Part shown: in pieces, positions 18,162-27,079 of the stretch
How positions within the stretch are numbered: the stretch's first letter is position 1
How the letters are laid out: each line of letters opens with the position of its first letter
Origin: JBGPTK01 sp963797765
GTDB lineage: Bacteria; Acidobacteriota; Terriglobia; Acidiferrales; UBA7541
Direction: 5' to 3'
NCBI GenBank assembly: GCA_963797765.1
Contig: CAWCQU010000002.1
Span: 558,001 to 622,000, forward strand
Length of the DNA: 64,000 nt
Position numbers and translations under genes: made by a program
The notes under the pieces: generated by a model
What the model was told of the DNA's origin: nothing
What the model saw: only the letters and a program-made list of their open reading frames with translations
Databases searched by the model: none

Positions 18162-19829
18162 ATGTCCTGGGCAAAAAATGTCACGTTGGTCTTTTTGACG
18201 GCAATCCTGGCCGGGTCGGCCACCCTGGCTCAGGAAAAACCTCCCCTTCTTCCCGAATCCACCGTGCAGGCGCTCGCACAGGAACTTTCCGGAGAGACGG
18301 CCAAGCGCAATCTGGAATTTCTAGCGCGGCTGCACCGGCAACGTGGCTCGCGGCAATTCCATCAAGCCGCTGAATTCATCGCCGCCCAGGCAAAAAGTTA
18401 CGGCCTCGAAGACGCGCACATCGAGCAATTTCCCGCCGACGGCAAAACGATGTACGGCACGCAAAAAGGACGCATGGCCTGGGACGCTGATTTCGCCGAA
18501 CTCTGGGAACTTCGCTGGGAAAAGGGGCAATGGATTCCCACGGCGCGACTAGCTGATTTCGATGCCATGCCCGTAACGCTGGCCGAGGATAGCGAAAGCG
18601 CCGACGTGACCGCCGATCTGGTGGACGTGGGCGACGGCACTTCGGAAAAAGATTACGAAGGAAAAGATGTCCGCGGAAAACTCGTGCTGGTGGCCGCGCA
18701 ACCCGGTGAAGTGCAGCATCTGGCGATCGATCGCTTCGGCGCAGCGGGAATTATCAGCTACGCGCAAAATCAGCCCACGGCATGGTCGGGTGAAGATGAG
18801 AACTTAATTCGTTGGGGACATCTTGTCAGTTTTTCCACGACCAAAACCTTCGGCTTCATGGTTTCGCTGAAGCAAGGGCGCGAGCTGCGCCGCCGCCTGG
18901 CGCGCGGAGAAACAATTCGCTTTCACGCCGTGGTTCGCGCGGGGCAACATCCCGGCAACTACGATATCGTCACCGCCACGATTCCCGGGGCCGATCCGGT
19001 TCTGCGCCAGAAAGAAATCGTCTTCAGTTGCCACCTGGATCACGAGCGGCCAGGGGCGAACGACAACGCCAGCGGCTGCGTCACAATTTTGGAAGTTGCG
19101 CGGGCGCTTTCCAAGCTGATCGCGGAAAATAAAATTCCTCGCCCCGCGCGCACTCTTCGTTTTATCTGGCCGCCGGAGATTGAAGGCACCATGGTCCTGC
19201 TGAATGGCAAGCCGGAAATGGTTCCGCATATGCAAGCCGTCATCCACATGGATATGGTCGGCGGCGGCCCTGCAACCAAGGCCGTATTTCACATCACGCG
19301 CAGCCCGATGAGCCTGCCCACGTTCATTGATGATGTTGCCGAAGCCTTCGGCGATTTCGTGAACCGGCAAACATTCGAATACGCCGCATCCGGCCACGCA
19401 GCTTATCCGCTCGCCGCTCCCGAAGGCGGCAAAGAACCGCTCGAAGCGCAATTTTCCGAATACACTCCCGGCAGCGATCACGATATTTATTGCGAAGGCA
19501 GCTACCGCATTCCCGCGATTTATTTCAACGATTGGCCCGACCGCTACATCCACACCAATTTCGATTCCGCCGCCAATATCGATCCCACCAAGCTGCTGCG
19601 CGCAGCATTTCTCGGCGCGGCCAGCGGCTATTTCCTCGCCAATTTTTCGCCCGACTATGTTTCCCCGGTTGTCCACCAAATTGAAATTGGGATCTTGGGT
19701 CGTACTGCGGTCTCCCTTCGCCGACATGATCGACTCGTCGCGCTTGGCAATCCTGGTGACGCCAAAGGGTTACTCGAGTTTCAAGACAGTACAAATCGCG
19801 CACTTTTTCGATCGTTGATAGCTTCGTAA
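18162..19829 (+). CDS. Secreted M28 family metallopeptidase with PA domain (C-terminus altered)
   Basis: The ATG at 18162 follows GGGAGG; residues 1-24 form a signal peptide (MSWAKNVTLVFLTAILAGSA). A protease-associated insert spans about residues 150-240, and the zinc peptidase domain begins near 280 with the metal-binding HLDHERPGANDNASG and the WPPEIEGT segment; QFSEYTPGSDHDIYC supplies the last histidine region. It is an exported exopeptidase, probably a di-zinc aminopeptidase. The natural family C-terminus is not in frame: after SPDYVSPVV (near 19670) the sequence diverges and stops at 19829, and recognisable tail sequence continues downstream in other frames (see next entry). The catalytic domain itself is complete. 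Confidence 0.8.
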   Translation: MSWAKNVTLVFLTAILAGSATLAQEKPPLLPESTVQALAQELSGETAKRNLEFLARLHRQRGSRQFHQAAEFIAAQAKSYGLEDAHIEQFPADGKTMYGTQKGRMAWDADFAELWELRWEKGQWIPTARLADFDAMPVTLAEDSESADVTADLVDVGDGTSEKDYEGKDVRGKLVLVAAQPGEVQHLAIDRFGAAGIISYAQNQPTAWSGEDENLIRWGHLVSFSTTKTFGFMVSLKQGRELRRRLARGETIRFHAVVRAGQHPGNYDIVTATIPGADPVLRQKEIVFSCHLDHERPGANDNASGCVTILEVARALSKLIAENKIPRPARTLRFIWPPEIEGTMVLLNGKPEMVPHMQAVIHMDMVGGGPATKAVFHITRSPMSLPTFIDDVAEAFGDFVNRQTFEYAASGHAAYPLAAPEGGKEPLEAQFSEYTPGSDHDIYCEGSYRIPAIYFNDWPDRYIHTNFDSAANIDPTKLLRAAFLGAASGYFLANFSPDYVSPVVHQIEIGILGRTAVSLRRHDRLVALGNPGDAKGLLEFQDSTNRALFRSLIAS

Positions 19830-19866
19830 GTATTCCGATGACCTAAAATCCCAGATAGCAACATTT

Positions 19867-20237
19867 TTGCAGGATGCTTCCGGGCTTTTGTCGGTTGGCC
19901 AAGGCCCGTTTACCCTGCCGAAGCGAAACCCGGAAGAAGTATTTCAAAGGGTTGCAAGCCCCAAAGGCCCCGCCTCCGGGCTGTTCGGCTACGATTATTT
20001 TGTGGATCATTATGGCGCGGAAAAAGCAGCGAAAATTCGCTTGCTAAAACAGGAGAGCATCTACAACCGCGAAGCCATACTATCCCTACGAAGTACTCAA
20101 TTTCGTAGACGGCGAGCGCAACGGTCCAAGAAATCCGCGATGCCGTTTCCGCCGAATATGGCCCCGTCCCGCTCGATGTGGTGGTGGAATATTTGAAAGC
20201 CCTTGAATCGATCGGCATCCTGAAATCTGGCTCCTGA
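19867..20237 (+). pseudogene. Out-of-frame C-terminal tail of the M28 peptidase
   Basis: Three successive pieces, each in a different frame, match the expected C-terminal domain of the upstream peptidase: VGQGPFTLPKRNP then GLFGYDYFVDHYGAEKAAKI (from 19893), PYEVLNFVDGER (20084-20119), and VQEIRDAVSAEYGPVPLD (from 20124) ending SIGILKSGS with stop TGA at 20235-20237. At least three indels are needed to join them to the catalytic domain. That density argues for decay or poor local sequence quality. Confidence 0.7.
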
Positions 20238-20282
20238 AAAAGTTGCCGTTATTTGTTTTTGAATATCGCGAATAAACACTAC

Positions 20283-20303
20283 TCACCGCAGAGGCGCTGA
20301 GGG
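20283..20303 (-). repeat. Dispersed repeat CCCTCAGCGCCTCTGCGGTGA
   Basis: The 21-base unit, read on the minus strand, matches 19 of 21 positions of 48991-49011 and shares CCTCTGCGGTAA with 41530-41541. It lies in the 198-base gap before the NDH-2 gene. It appears to be a small intergenic repeat of unknown function. Confidence 0.5.
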
Positions 20304-20435
20304 CGCTGAAGGATAAAGCGGAACGAATCGTCGAGTCTTAATTCCCCTAAAAACTTGGCCAATTTCAAATTACGGCCGGAACGGATTCCGATGCAGCTTT
20401 GTTCCGCCAACCTGCAAGGGTAAAATTGTTTTGAA

Positions 20436-21824
20436 GTGGAGGTGAGCTTGCCGGAGCACACAGGTGCGCAGGAGATTCCGCGCGTTGTGATTGTGGGCGG
20501 AGGTTTTGGAGGGTTGTACGCCGCCCGAGGCCTCGCGAAAGCTCCCGTACAGGTCACGCTTGTCGACAAGCACAATTACCACCTCTTCCGGCCGATGTTG
20601 TACCAGGTGGCCACGGGACTGCTTTCCGCTGACGAAGTCGCCGCGCCGTTGCGTTCCATCCTGAGCCGCCAGCAGAACGTCGAAGTGCTCATGTCCGAAG
20701 TGACCGGCGTGGACACCGGAAAACAGTTGGTTCACCTGCAGCACTGCTCGGTGCCGTATGACTTCCTGATTCTGGCGACTGGAATTCAATACAACTATTT
20801 CGGCCACGCGGAATGGGAAAATTTCGCGCCGGGGCTCGATTCGCTGGACGATGCGGACAAGATCCGTGGAAAGATTTTAATGGCGTTTGAAGCGGCGGAG
20901 CGGCTTGCTGCTTGCGGCGGGGCCGATCCGGAAGTGATACGGGAATTGCTGACGTTTGTGCTGGTGGGCGCGGGAACCGTGGGAGTGGAAATGGCGGGCA
21001 CGATCGCGGAAATGTCGCGGATGGCCTTGGCGCACGATTTTCGCCACTTCGATCCCCGTTCGGCTCGAATTTTGCTCTATGAGGCGGCGCCGCGCATTCT
21101 GCCTACCTTCACCGAGGACTTGGCATCCAAAGCGCACCGCCATCTGGAACAATTGGGGGTGATCATCTATACGGGAACTCGCGTCGAGGCCGTGGATGCC
21201 GGGGGAATCATGGCCGGTGGGAAACGCATTCGCAGCCGGACCGTGCTGTGGTGCGCGGGGGTCCTGGCGTCGCCGGCCGCCAATTGGCTCGGCGCGCCTG
21301 CGGGCAACTCCGGGAAAGTGATTGTCAATCCGGACCTCTCCGTTGCGGGCCATCCCAATATTTTTGCGATAGGAGATACGGCCCAGGTGGTCGCTCCCAC
21401 ACGCAATTTGCTTGGCTTCAAGAAAAAGGAGCCCCAGAAATTGCCGGGCGTCGCACAGCCCGCCATTCAAGGAGGGAAATATGTGGCCGGCGTGATTCGC
21501 CGCCGCGTTGCGCGGCGGAAGCCTCCCGCCCCCTTCTGGTATTGGGACAAAGGCGATCTGGCCGTCGTGGGACGCACGTTCGCTGTGGCCGACCTGAAGC
21601 TAGCGCGCTTCGCGGGATTTTTCGCCTGGCTGCTGTGGGCGGGTGTGCACATTTATTTTCTGATCGGCTTTGCCAACCGGCTATTCGTGATGTTGCGCTG
21701 GTCGCTGGCATTTTTCACCAAGCGCCGGGGCGTACGCGTCTTCCCGACTCTTAAAAGTCCGGCAGATGTTCCTACATCTTCCGCTGCGAGCGCCAATTCG
21801 CGGATCAAGGGTTCCGCTCATTGA
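20436..21824 (+). CDS. ndh: Type II NADH dehydrogenase (NDH-2) / FAD-dependent oxidoreductase
   Basis: 462 residues from GTG at 20436 (an inner GTG at 20442 is also possible). The FAD-binding Rossmann motif VVIVGGGFGGLYAARGL starts near residue 11, followed by HLFRPMLYQVATG, typical of NDH-2. LILATGIQYNYFG and the NAD-binding VLVGAGTVGVEMAGTIAEM (near 175) follow, and IFAIGDTAQV near 310 completes the second FAD contact. The C-terminal LLWAGVHIYFLIGFANRL segment is the amphipathic membrane anchor. The enzyme passes electrons from NADH to quinone without proton pumping, at the inner membrane face. Length is slightly above average because of a variable tail. Confidence 0.88.
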   Translation: MEVSLPEHTGAQEIPRVVIVGGGFGGLYAARGLAKAPVQVTLVDKHNYHLFRPMLYQVATGLLSADEVAAPLRSILSRQQNVEVLMSEVTGVDTGKQLVHLQHCSVPYDFLILATGIQYNYFGHAEWENFAPGLDSLDDADKIRGKILMAFEAAERLAACGGADPEVIRELLTFVLVGAGTVGVEMAGTIAEMSRMALAHDFRHFDPRSARILLYEAAPRILPTFTEDLASKAHRHLEQLGVIIYTGTRVEAVDAGGIMAGGKRIRSRTVLWCAGVLASPAANWLGAPAGNSGKVIVNPDLSVAGHPNIFAIGDTAQVVAPTRNLLGFKKKEPQKLPGVAQPAIQGGKYVAGVIRRRVARRKPPAPFWYWDKGDLAVVGRTFAVADLKLARFAGFFAWLLWAGVHIYFLIGFANRLFVMLRWSLAFFTKRRGVRVFPTLKSPADVPTSSAASANSRIKGSAH

Positions 21825-21986
21825 GCGCCTTGCAAGCGCCACATATTATTTTCAAGCTCGGCAACGGAGTACATTTCGGATTCAACTAAGATGCTAGGCG
21901 CGAGCTATCATAGATGTATCATGCTCCGGCTACGGTTCAAGAATCCGGTACCTAGTCGCCTCGATCACCACGCTCCGTTTTCATTC

Positions 21987-22442
21987 ATGGCAGCCGAGTA
22001 CCCTCTGAAGCCGCGTGTCGACAGGCAAAGCAAACGGAAATATCAGCTCCTGTGCCTTCGCCAGTGGGATGGCTCGTTCGTGGCATCGGTGGTTGAGGCT
22101 CCCAAAATCCTCGTCTACGATCGCTCCAGGAAAAAGGCTGAAGAGAAAGCCGCTAAACGATTTTTGCGAACGCCTGATCCATACGCTTATCTTGTTCACC
22201 CGCTGGCAGAAACAAAAGCAGTCACGATCGAGATGGAATTCGACGATCAGGCGGATTGTTTTGTGACTTACGTCAAGGAGCTCCGTGGCATCTCGACGTT
22301 CGGAAAAACAGAACTTGAAGCTCTCAATAACACACTCGAAATGATCCGTGGCTATATCAAGTCGATGGAAGCAAATTCCAAAAAGATTCCGTTGTCCTCG
22401 GCGAAACTCTCCGAGCTGAAGCGCCTCGCTGGAATTCGCTAG
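21987..22442 (+). CDS. hicB: HicB-like antitoxin
   Basis: About 151 residues from ATG 21987; upstream in-frame ATGs exist and the start is not certain. The second half (EMEFDDQADCFVTYVKELRGISTFGKTELEALNNTLEMIRGYIKS) has the HicB partial-RNase-H pattern of strand, strand, helix with a periodic acidic surface. The first half may be a diverged copy of the same fold. The last residues (LSSAKLSELKRLAG) resemble a short DNA-binding or toxin-contact helix. Its stop codon is immediately followed by the ATG of a HicA-like gene, the standard toxin-antitoxin arrangement in hicB-hicA order. The antitoxin frame is intact although the toxin is broken. Confidence 0.62.
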   Translation: MAAEYPLKPRVDRQSKRKYQLLCLRQWDGSFVASVVEAPKILVYDRSRKKAEEKAAKRFLRTPDPYAYLVHPLAETKAVTIEMEFDDQADCFVTYVKELRGISTFGKTELEALNNTLEMIRGYIKSMEANSKKIPLSSAKLSELKRLAGIR

Positions 22443-22672
22443 ATGGCGGTCTTTCCCGCCCTGAACGGCAAGCAAGTGATTCGGATCTTGGAGCGGCTCG
22501 GTTTCCGTTTAGACCGGATCGAAGGCAGCGATCACATGATGATCTAGGATGGACACCCTCGAACGATTCCCATTCCCGACACGGATCGAGGCCTCTGCCA
22601 GCCGGCACATTGCATAGCATCATTCGGCAATCGGGTATTAAACGTAAAGTCTTCTTCAGCCAGTTCAATTGA
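22443..22672 (+). pseudogene. hicA: HicA mRNA interferase toxin, inactivated
   Basis: The ATG at 22443 directly abuts the hicB stop. The start reads ALNGKQVIRILERLGFRLDR followed by the catalytic region IEGSDHMM, in which the HicA active-site histidine is kept. An in-frame TAG sits at 22545-22547, and one-base slippage near 22592-22595 is needed to continue into LPAGTLHSIIRQSGIKRK, the conserved HicA C-terminus, ending at TGA 22670-22672. Repaired length would be 76 residues, the usual HicA size. The combination of a nonsense codon and a frameshift points to real inactivation rather than a single read error. HicA cleaves mRNA on ribosomes. Confidence 0.72.
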
Positions 22673-22804
22673 AAGCGAAGTGCCGGTCTGTGAATTTTCG
22701 CGAATGAAATTCGTTTTACTGTTTGCGAAGCTTCCAGTGGGGTTGCGGCGTGTGCTAGCATTACTGGTTTGGGTGGGGTTAACGTAGTTTTCTGATACAT
22801 ACAC

Positions 22805-23866
22805 ATGCCTGGCACAACCATGAAAGCGCTTCGCAAGGCGCGTCCCGAGCAGGGCGCGCAGCTGGAATCCATTCCGGTTCCTACGCCTGCATCTGATGAA
22901 GTGCTGGTGCGCGTCCGCGCGGCCTCGATCTGCGGAACCGACGTACACATCTATCATTGGGACCGCTGGTCGGCTTCGCGCCTGCACCCGCCGCTTACCT
23001 TCGGCCACGAATTCTGCGGCACGGTGGAAAAAGTGGGATCGAACGTGGAGGGAATCCGCGAAGGCGAATTTGTGAGCGCGGAAATGCACGTGAATTGCGG
23101 CCGTTGCCTGCCGTGCCGCGTTGGACAGCCGCACGTTTGCCAGTTCGTAAAAGTGATCGGCATCGACCAGGACGGATGCTTCGCCGAGTTCGTGCGCATT
23201 CCGGCGCGGAATATCTGGAAGGTCGACCCGGCCATCCCGGAGCACTACGCGGCGATCATGGACCCGCTGGGCAACGCCGTGCACACCGTGCTTTCCGGAG
23301 ATATCGCGGGACGAACCGTAGCCATCACGGGCTGCGGTCCGATCGGACTGATGTCCATCGCGGTGGCGAAAGCCTGCGGCTGTTCCACGATTATCGCGAC
23401 GGAAGTGAACCCGCATCGCCGCGCACTCGCAGAGAAAATGGGAGCAGACCTGGCGCTCGATCCCGCCAAGGAGGATGTGATCGCTCGCGCGCACGAAGTG
23501 ACGGACGGCGCGGGAGTGGACGTGCTGCTGGAAATGAGCGGACACCCGTCCGCCATACATCAAGGTTTTCAAATGTTGCGCGCGGGGGGACGGGCATCGC
23601 TGCTCGGCGTTTCCAGCCAGCCTGTCGAATTCGACCTGGTGGCCGATATTATTTTCAAGGGCGTCACGGTCTATGGAGTCTATGGCCGGAAAATGTTTGA
23701 AACGTGGCACCAGATGACGGAGCTGCTGAAGACGGGGCGCCTGAATCTGGAACCGCTGTTCCGCGAACGGATGCCGCTCGACAACTTTGCCGACGCCTTC
23801 GCCCTCCTCGAAAAAGGCGAAGCCAACAAGATCTTGTTCTATCCGAATGGAAACTCAAAAGATTGA
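22805..23866 (+). CDS. tdh: L-threonine 3-dehydrogenase
   Basis: 353 residues (ATG 22805; the ATG at 22820, MKALRKARP, matches family N-termini equally well). Zinc-dependent medium-chain dehydrogenase: catalytic zinc ligands C43 and H68-E69 (in SICGTDVHIY and FGHEF), structural zinc cysteines C98, C101, C104 and C112, and the NAD-binding motif AITGCGPIGLMSI. DVHIYHWDRW after the zinc cysteine is characteristic of Tdh rather than other alcohol dehydrogenases. It oxidises L-threonine to 2-amino-3-ketobutyrate, which the enzyme encoded downstream cleaves. A 287-base gap with a small hairpin repeat separates the two genes. Confidence 0.93.
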   Translation: MPGTTMKALRKARPEQGAQLESIPVPTPASDEVLVRVRAASICGTDVHIYHWDRWSASRLHPPLTFGHEFCGTVEKVGSNVEGIREGEFVSAEMHVNCGRCLPCRVGQPHVCQFVKVIGIDQDGCFAEFVRIPARNIWKVDPAIPEHYAAIMDPLGNAVHTVLSGDIAGRTVAITGCGPIGLMSIAVAKACGCSTIIATEVNPHRRALAEKMGADLALDPAKEDVIARAHEVTDGAGVDVLLEMSGHPSAIHQGFQMLRAGGRASLLGVSSQPVEFDLVADIIFKGVTVYGVYGRKMFETWHQMTELLKTGRLNLEPLFRERMPLDNFADAFALLEKGEANKILFYPNGNSKD

Positions 23867-24048
23867 ACCTGGTTTTCTCTCAACCAAGCCTCACGTATCC
23901 GTTCCGCGTGCTTGATTCCACGGTTTGGATCACGCCTTTGAGAAAATCTCCGCTGCTCAGCTCTTCACTGCTGCGCTGGATTCCTCGGGCAAATTCGGCC
24001 CTCGGAATGACGGCTTTGCTTGGCCCGCCTCGCAGTGAGATAGAGGCA

Positions 24049-24068
24049 CACAGCCAGGAATGGCTGTG
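24049..24068. repeat. Small hairpin repeat between tdh and kbl
   Basis: CACAGCC and GGCTGTG form a perfect 7-bp stem around AGGAAT. Its position in an intergenic gap suggests a REP-like element rather than a terminator, as no T-run follows. Confidence 0.45.
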
Positions 24069-24153
24069 CTACTGACCGTACAAAACCGCCACTCCGCTTT
24101 CAATTCCTGTTGGCCTATAATGTGACCTTCACTCACTCCGAGACCGAGGAGAA

Positions 24154-25356
24154 ATGATGACCACCGCAACGCATAACCCGCTGCAATACTTGCACGAGGC
24201 TCTGGAAGACATGAAAGCGAAGCATCTCTATCGCCGCTTCGCGATTCTCGAGGGCGAACAATTGCCCGTCGCGATTTTCGACGGCCAGGAAGTGATCAAT
24301 CTTAGCTCGAATAATTACCTGGGCTTGACTACGCACCCCAAGCTGCGCCGCGCCGCCATCGATGCCATTCGAAAATTCGGAGTAGGCTCCGGCGCCGTCC
24401 GCACCATTGCCGGCACGATGAAAATGCACATGGACCTGGAACAGCAAATCGCCAAATTCAAGGGCAGCGAAGCGTGCGTGGTTTTCCAATCCGGATTCGC
24501 AGCCAATGCCGGCACGGTCTCGGCAATCCTCGGCAAGGACGACCTGATTATTTCCGACGAACTGAATCACGCGTCGATCATCGACGGATGCCGCCTCTCC
24601 AAAGCCACGATCAAGGTGTTCAAGCACAAGGACATCGAAGATTGCGAGCGCATTCTGAAGGAAACCGAAAATTGGGCCGGTAATAAACTGCTCATCACCG
24701 ACGGCGTTTTCTCGATGGACGGCGACATTGCCCCGCTTCCGCAACTCTGCGACCTGGCCGAGAAATATAATTGCATCATGATGATCGACGACGCGCATTC
24801 CTCCGGCGTCCTGGGCCGCAATGGACGCGGCACGGTGGATCATCTGGGCTGCCACGGCCGCGTGGATATTCAAGTGGGCACGCTCAGCAAGGCCATCGGC
24901 TCGCTGGGCGGTTACGTTTGCGGCTCGCAGGAATTGATCGAGTTCCTGTATCACCGCGCGCGGCCGTTCCTTTTTTCGACTTCCCATCCGCCATCGGTGG
25001 TGGCCACGTGCCAAGCGGCGTTTGAGCTGCTTGATTCCGAAGCAGGCGAGCGCCTGATCAAAAAACTTTGGAGCAACACGAAATTCTTCAAGCGCAAACT
25101 GAAAAAGCTTGGCTTCAACACCGGCAAGAGCGAGACTCCGATCACGCCGATCATGGTGGGAGACGCCGCGAAAGCGTTCGATTTCTCGCGGGAATTGAAA
25201 GCGGAGGGAGTTTTTGCCGGAGCGATCGGCTATCCGACGGTTCCCGAGGGGAAAGCGAGAATCCGCACCATCGTCACCGCCACTCACAAGCGCGCCGATC
25301 TTGAAAAGGCGCTGGAAATCATCGGCCGCGTGGGAAAGAACCTCGGCATCGTTTAG
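24154..25356 (+). CDS. kbl: Glycine C-acetyltransferase (2-amino-3-ketobutyrate CoA ligase)
   Basis: 400 residues. GAGGAG at 24146-24151 favours the second of two adjacent ATGs (24157). It is a PLP-dependent alpha-oxoamine synthase: NYLGLTTHPKL near the N-terminus, FQSGFAANAG, DELNHASIIDGCRLS (135-149), DDAHSSGVLGRNGRG (212-226), and VGTLSKAIGSLGG with the Schiff-base lysine K246. SHPPSVVATCQAA follows. It converts 2-amino-3-ketobutyrate plus CoA to glycine and acetyl-CoA, completing threonine breakdown with Tdh. Length is normal (about 398). A strong hairpin lies just after the stop. Confidence 0.94.
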   Translation: MMTTATHNPLQYLHEALEDMKAKHLYRRFAILEGEQLPVAIFDGQEVINLSSNNYLGLTTHPKLRRAAIDAIRKFGVGSGAVRTIAGTMKMHMDLEQQIAKFKGSEACVVFQSGFAANAGTVSAILGKDDLIISDELNHASIIDGCRLSKATIKVFKHKDIEDCERILKETENWAGNKLLITDGVFSMDGDIAPLPQLCDLAEKYNCIMMIDDAHSSGVLGRNGRGTVDHLGCHGRVDIQVGTLSKAIGSLGGYVCGSQELIEFLYHRARPFLFSTSHPPSVVATCQAAFELLDSEAGERLIKKLWSNTKFFKRKLKKLGFNTGKSETPITPIMVGDAAKAFDFSRELKAEGVFAGAIGYPTVPEGKARIRTIVTATHKRADLEKALEIIGRVGKNLGIV

Positions 25357-25365
25357 CGCCTTGCC

Positions 25366-25389
25366 AACGCCATTCGGGAGAATGGCGTT
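25366..25389 (+). terminator. Strong hairpin after kbl, possibly a terminator
   Basis: AACGCCATTC and GAATGGCGTT form a perfect 10-bp stem with a GGGA tetraloop, ten bases beyond the kbl stop. No uridine tract follows, so it may protect the 3' end of the transcript or be a repeat rather than an intrinsic terminator. Confidence 0.5.
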
Positions 25390-25562
25390 CCCGGCAAACA
25401 CCGCGCTTCGATTCTGATCGCAACGGACAGAGCGATGGCCGGGACAGGCTCGGCCTGTGCAGGGACAGCTAATTCTTTGCCAATCAAGCCCAAACCTTTC
25501 AGGCTACAAGTCCGTTAATCAGCTTATAATTTTTAGAGATGGGGCATCCCTGGGAGAGGCAC

Positions 25563-27028
25563 ATGCGTATGGGCGCTTGGCGCTGCTGGCTGGTTATTGC
25601 GATTCTGGGCTTTGCGGCCGGCTGCGGGCGGTTTCCCGGAGCGACAACCGGTGGCGGCGGATCTACCTCGCCAACCACCCAGTTCAGCCTGACGGTTCGG
25701 GATACCCCGCCTACGAACGTAAGCGTGCTGGCTTTTGAAATTCAGATTACTGGCGCGGTACTGCAGCCGGGGAATATTTCGCTGTTGAGCTCCGGCAATC
25801 CGGTGCCGCTGGAATTAACCCAATTGCAAACCGAGGCGACGCTGCTGAATTCCTTGAGGCGTTCCGACGGGCAATTACACCAGCCTTACCATTACGTTTG
25901 CCAATCCCAAACTGACGGTTCTTAACTCGGCGAACGTCGCGGTGGCGGGGTGCGCGGCCGGGGCCATCTGCCAGCTCACCCCCGCGATCAGCCCGCTTTC
26001 CACCACATTTTCCACCGGTCCGAATTTTCCGCTGACTCTTTCGCAGAATGTGCCGGTGGGCTTTGAACTCGATTTGGACCTCAACAGCATTATCCAGCTG
26101 GATCTTTCGCTTGAACCTTGCGGCGGCGGGCGGCGATGCGCCTGGCTCAGCTTCCTGCCGCGCAATCCAACGCGGAACTTGCGGATTTGAATGACGTTCG
26201 CGGCACGGTGCAAAGCGTTGGCACCAACCAGTTTAAACTGGCCCTTTCGAATGGAACTACGCTGACGGTGAATGTGAATAGCAGCACGGTGTTTCGTTTT
26301 CCCAGCCGTCGAGCTGCGCGGCCAATAATTTCACTTGTGTGGTTGCGGGACAAATTCTGGAAACGGATCTGAGCCTGTTGGGGAACGGTACCCTGGCCGC
26401 CAAGTTGATTGAGCTGACACAGCCTCCGGCGGTTGGCTCGCAGGTGATTCAAGGCGTAATTGTCTCGCTCGCGGGATCACCGATCGTCACATCGCTGCAG
26501 TTGGTGGCTCACGACGTGGAGCCCAATAGCGCGAATGTTTCCACCGGTAATCTGGTGACGGTGAACCTGAAGAACACCGCGACGTATCAGGTGGCTGGGC
26601 GCAATTTCAGTTTTCCGGGCGGAATTTCGTTTGCTTCGCAGGCGGATTTGATTACGGGGCAGGAAATTCAGGTGCGCGTGGCGGGAGCGGTGACGCCGGG
26701 AACGCCGCCATCGTTTACCACCGATCAGGTGATTCTGGTGCCTTCGCAGATAACCGCGCAGGTATTCACCATTAACCTGGGCGCAGCCAGTTTCACGATC
26801 AACAACCTGCAGCCGTTTTTTACCAACGCGGTTCCGAATCCCATTACGGTGATCACGGAGCAAACTTCGTCGCAAACTTTATTTGAGAATTTGACGACCA
26901 GCGACTTGACGTCCCTGGCCGCGGGCAATCCGGTTTCCGTGGAAGGATGGGTGTTCAACACCCCGGCGTTGCCCACTTCGGTGACCATGGAAACTTTTAA
27001 AGTTCGCGGAAGATCGATTCTTCAATAA
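25563..27028 (+). pseudogene. DUF4382/DUF5666-like lipoprotein, several frameshifts
   Basis: The ATG at 25563 follows GGGAGAGG. Residues ~1-19 are a lipoprotein signal with lipobox FAAGC. The domain starting TQFSLTVRDTPPTNVSVLAFEIQITGAVL resembles acidobacterial DUF4382; further on VRGTVQSVGTNQFKLALSNGTTLTV is the DUF5666 pattern, seen again near VIVSLAGSPIVTSLQLV. At least three slips break it: an extra A at 25857, one or more near 26105-26150, and one near 26300-26312; the last uninterrupted stretch runs to TAA at 27028. Repaired length is about 488 residues. It is an outer-surface or periplasmic lipoprotein of unknown function. Errors and decay cannot be told apart here. Confidence 0.65.
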
Positions 27029-27079
27029 GGCGCGAATCCGCATCGCGGGATTTCCAGAGAATCTAGCGCGGTAGATTTT

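Noticed and set aside
24133..25401. Long open frame on the minus strand across kbl
   Set aside because: It mirrors the kbl gene codon for codon, is not conserved as protein and has no ribosome binding site.
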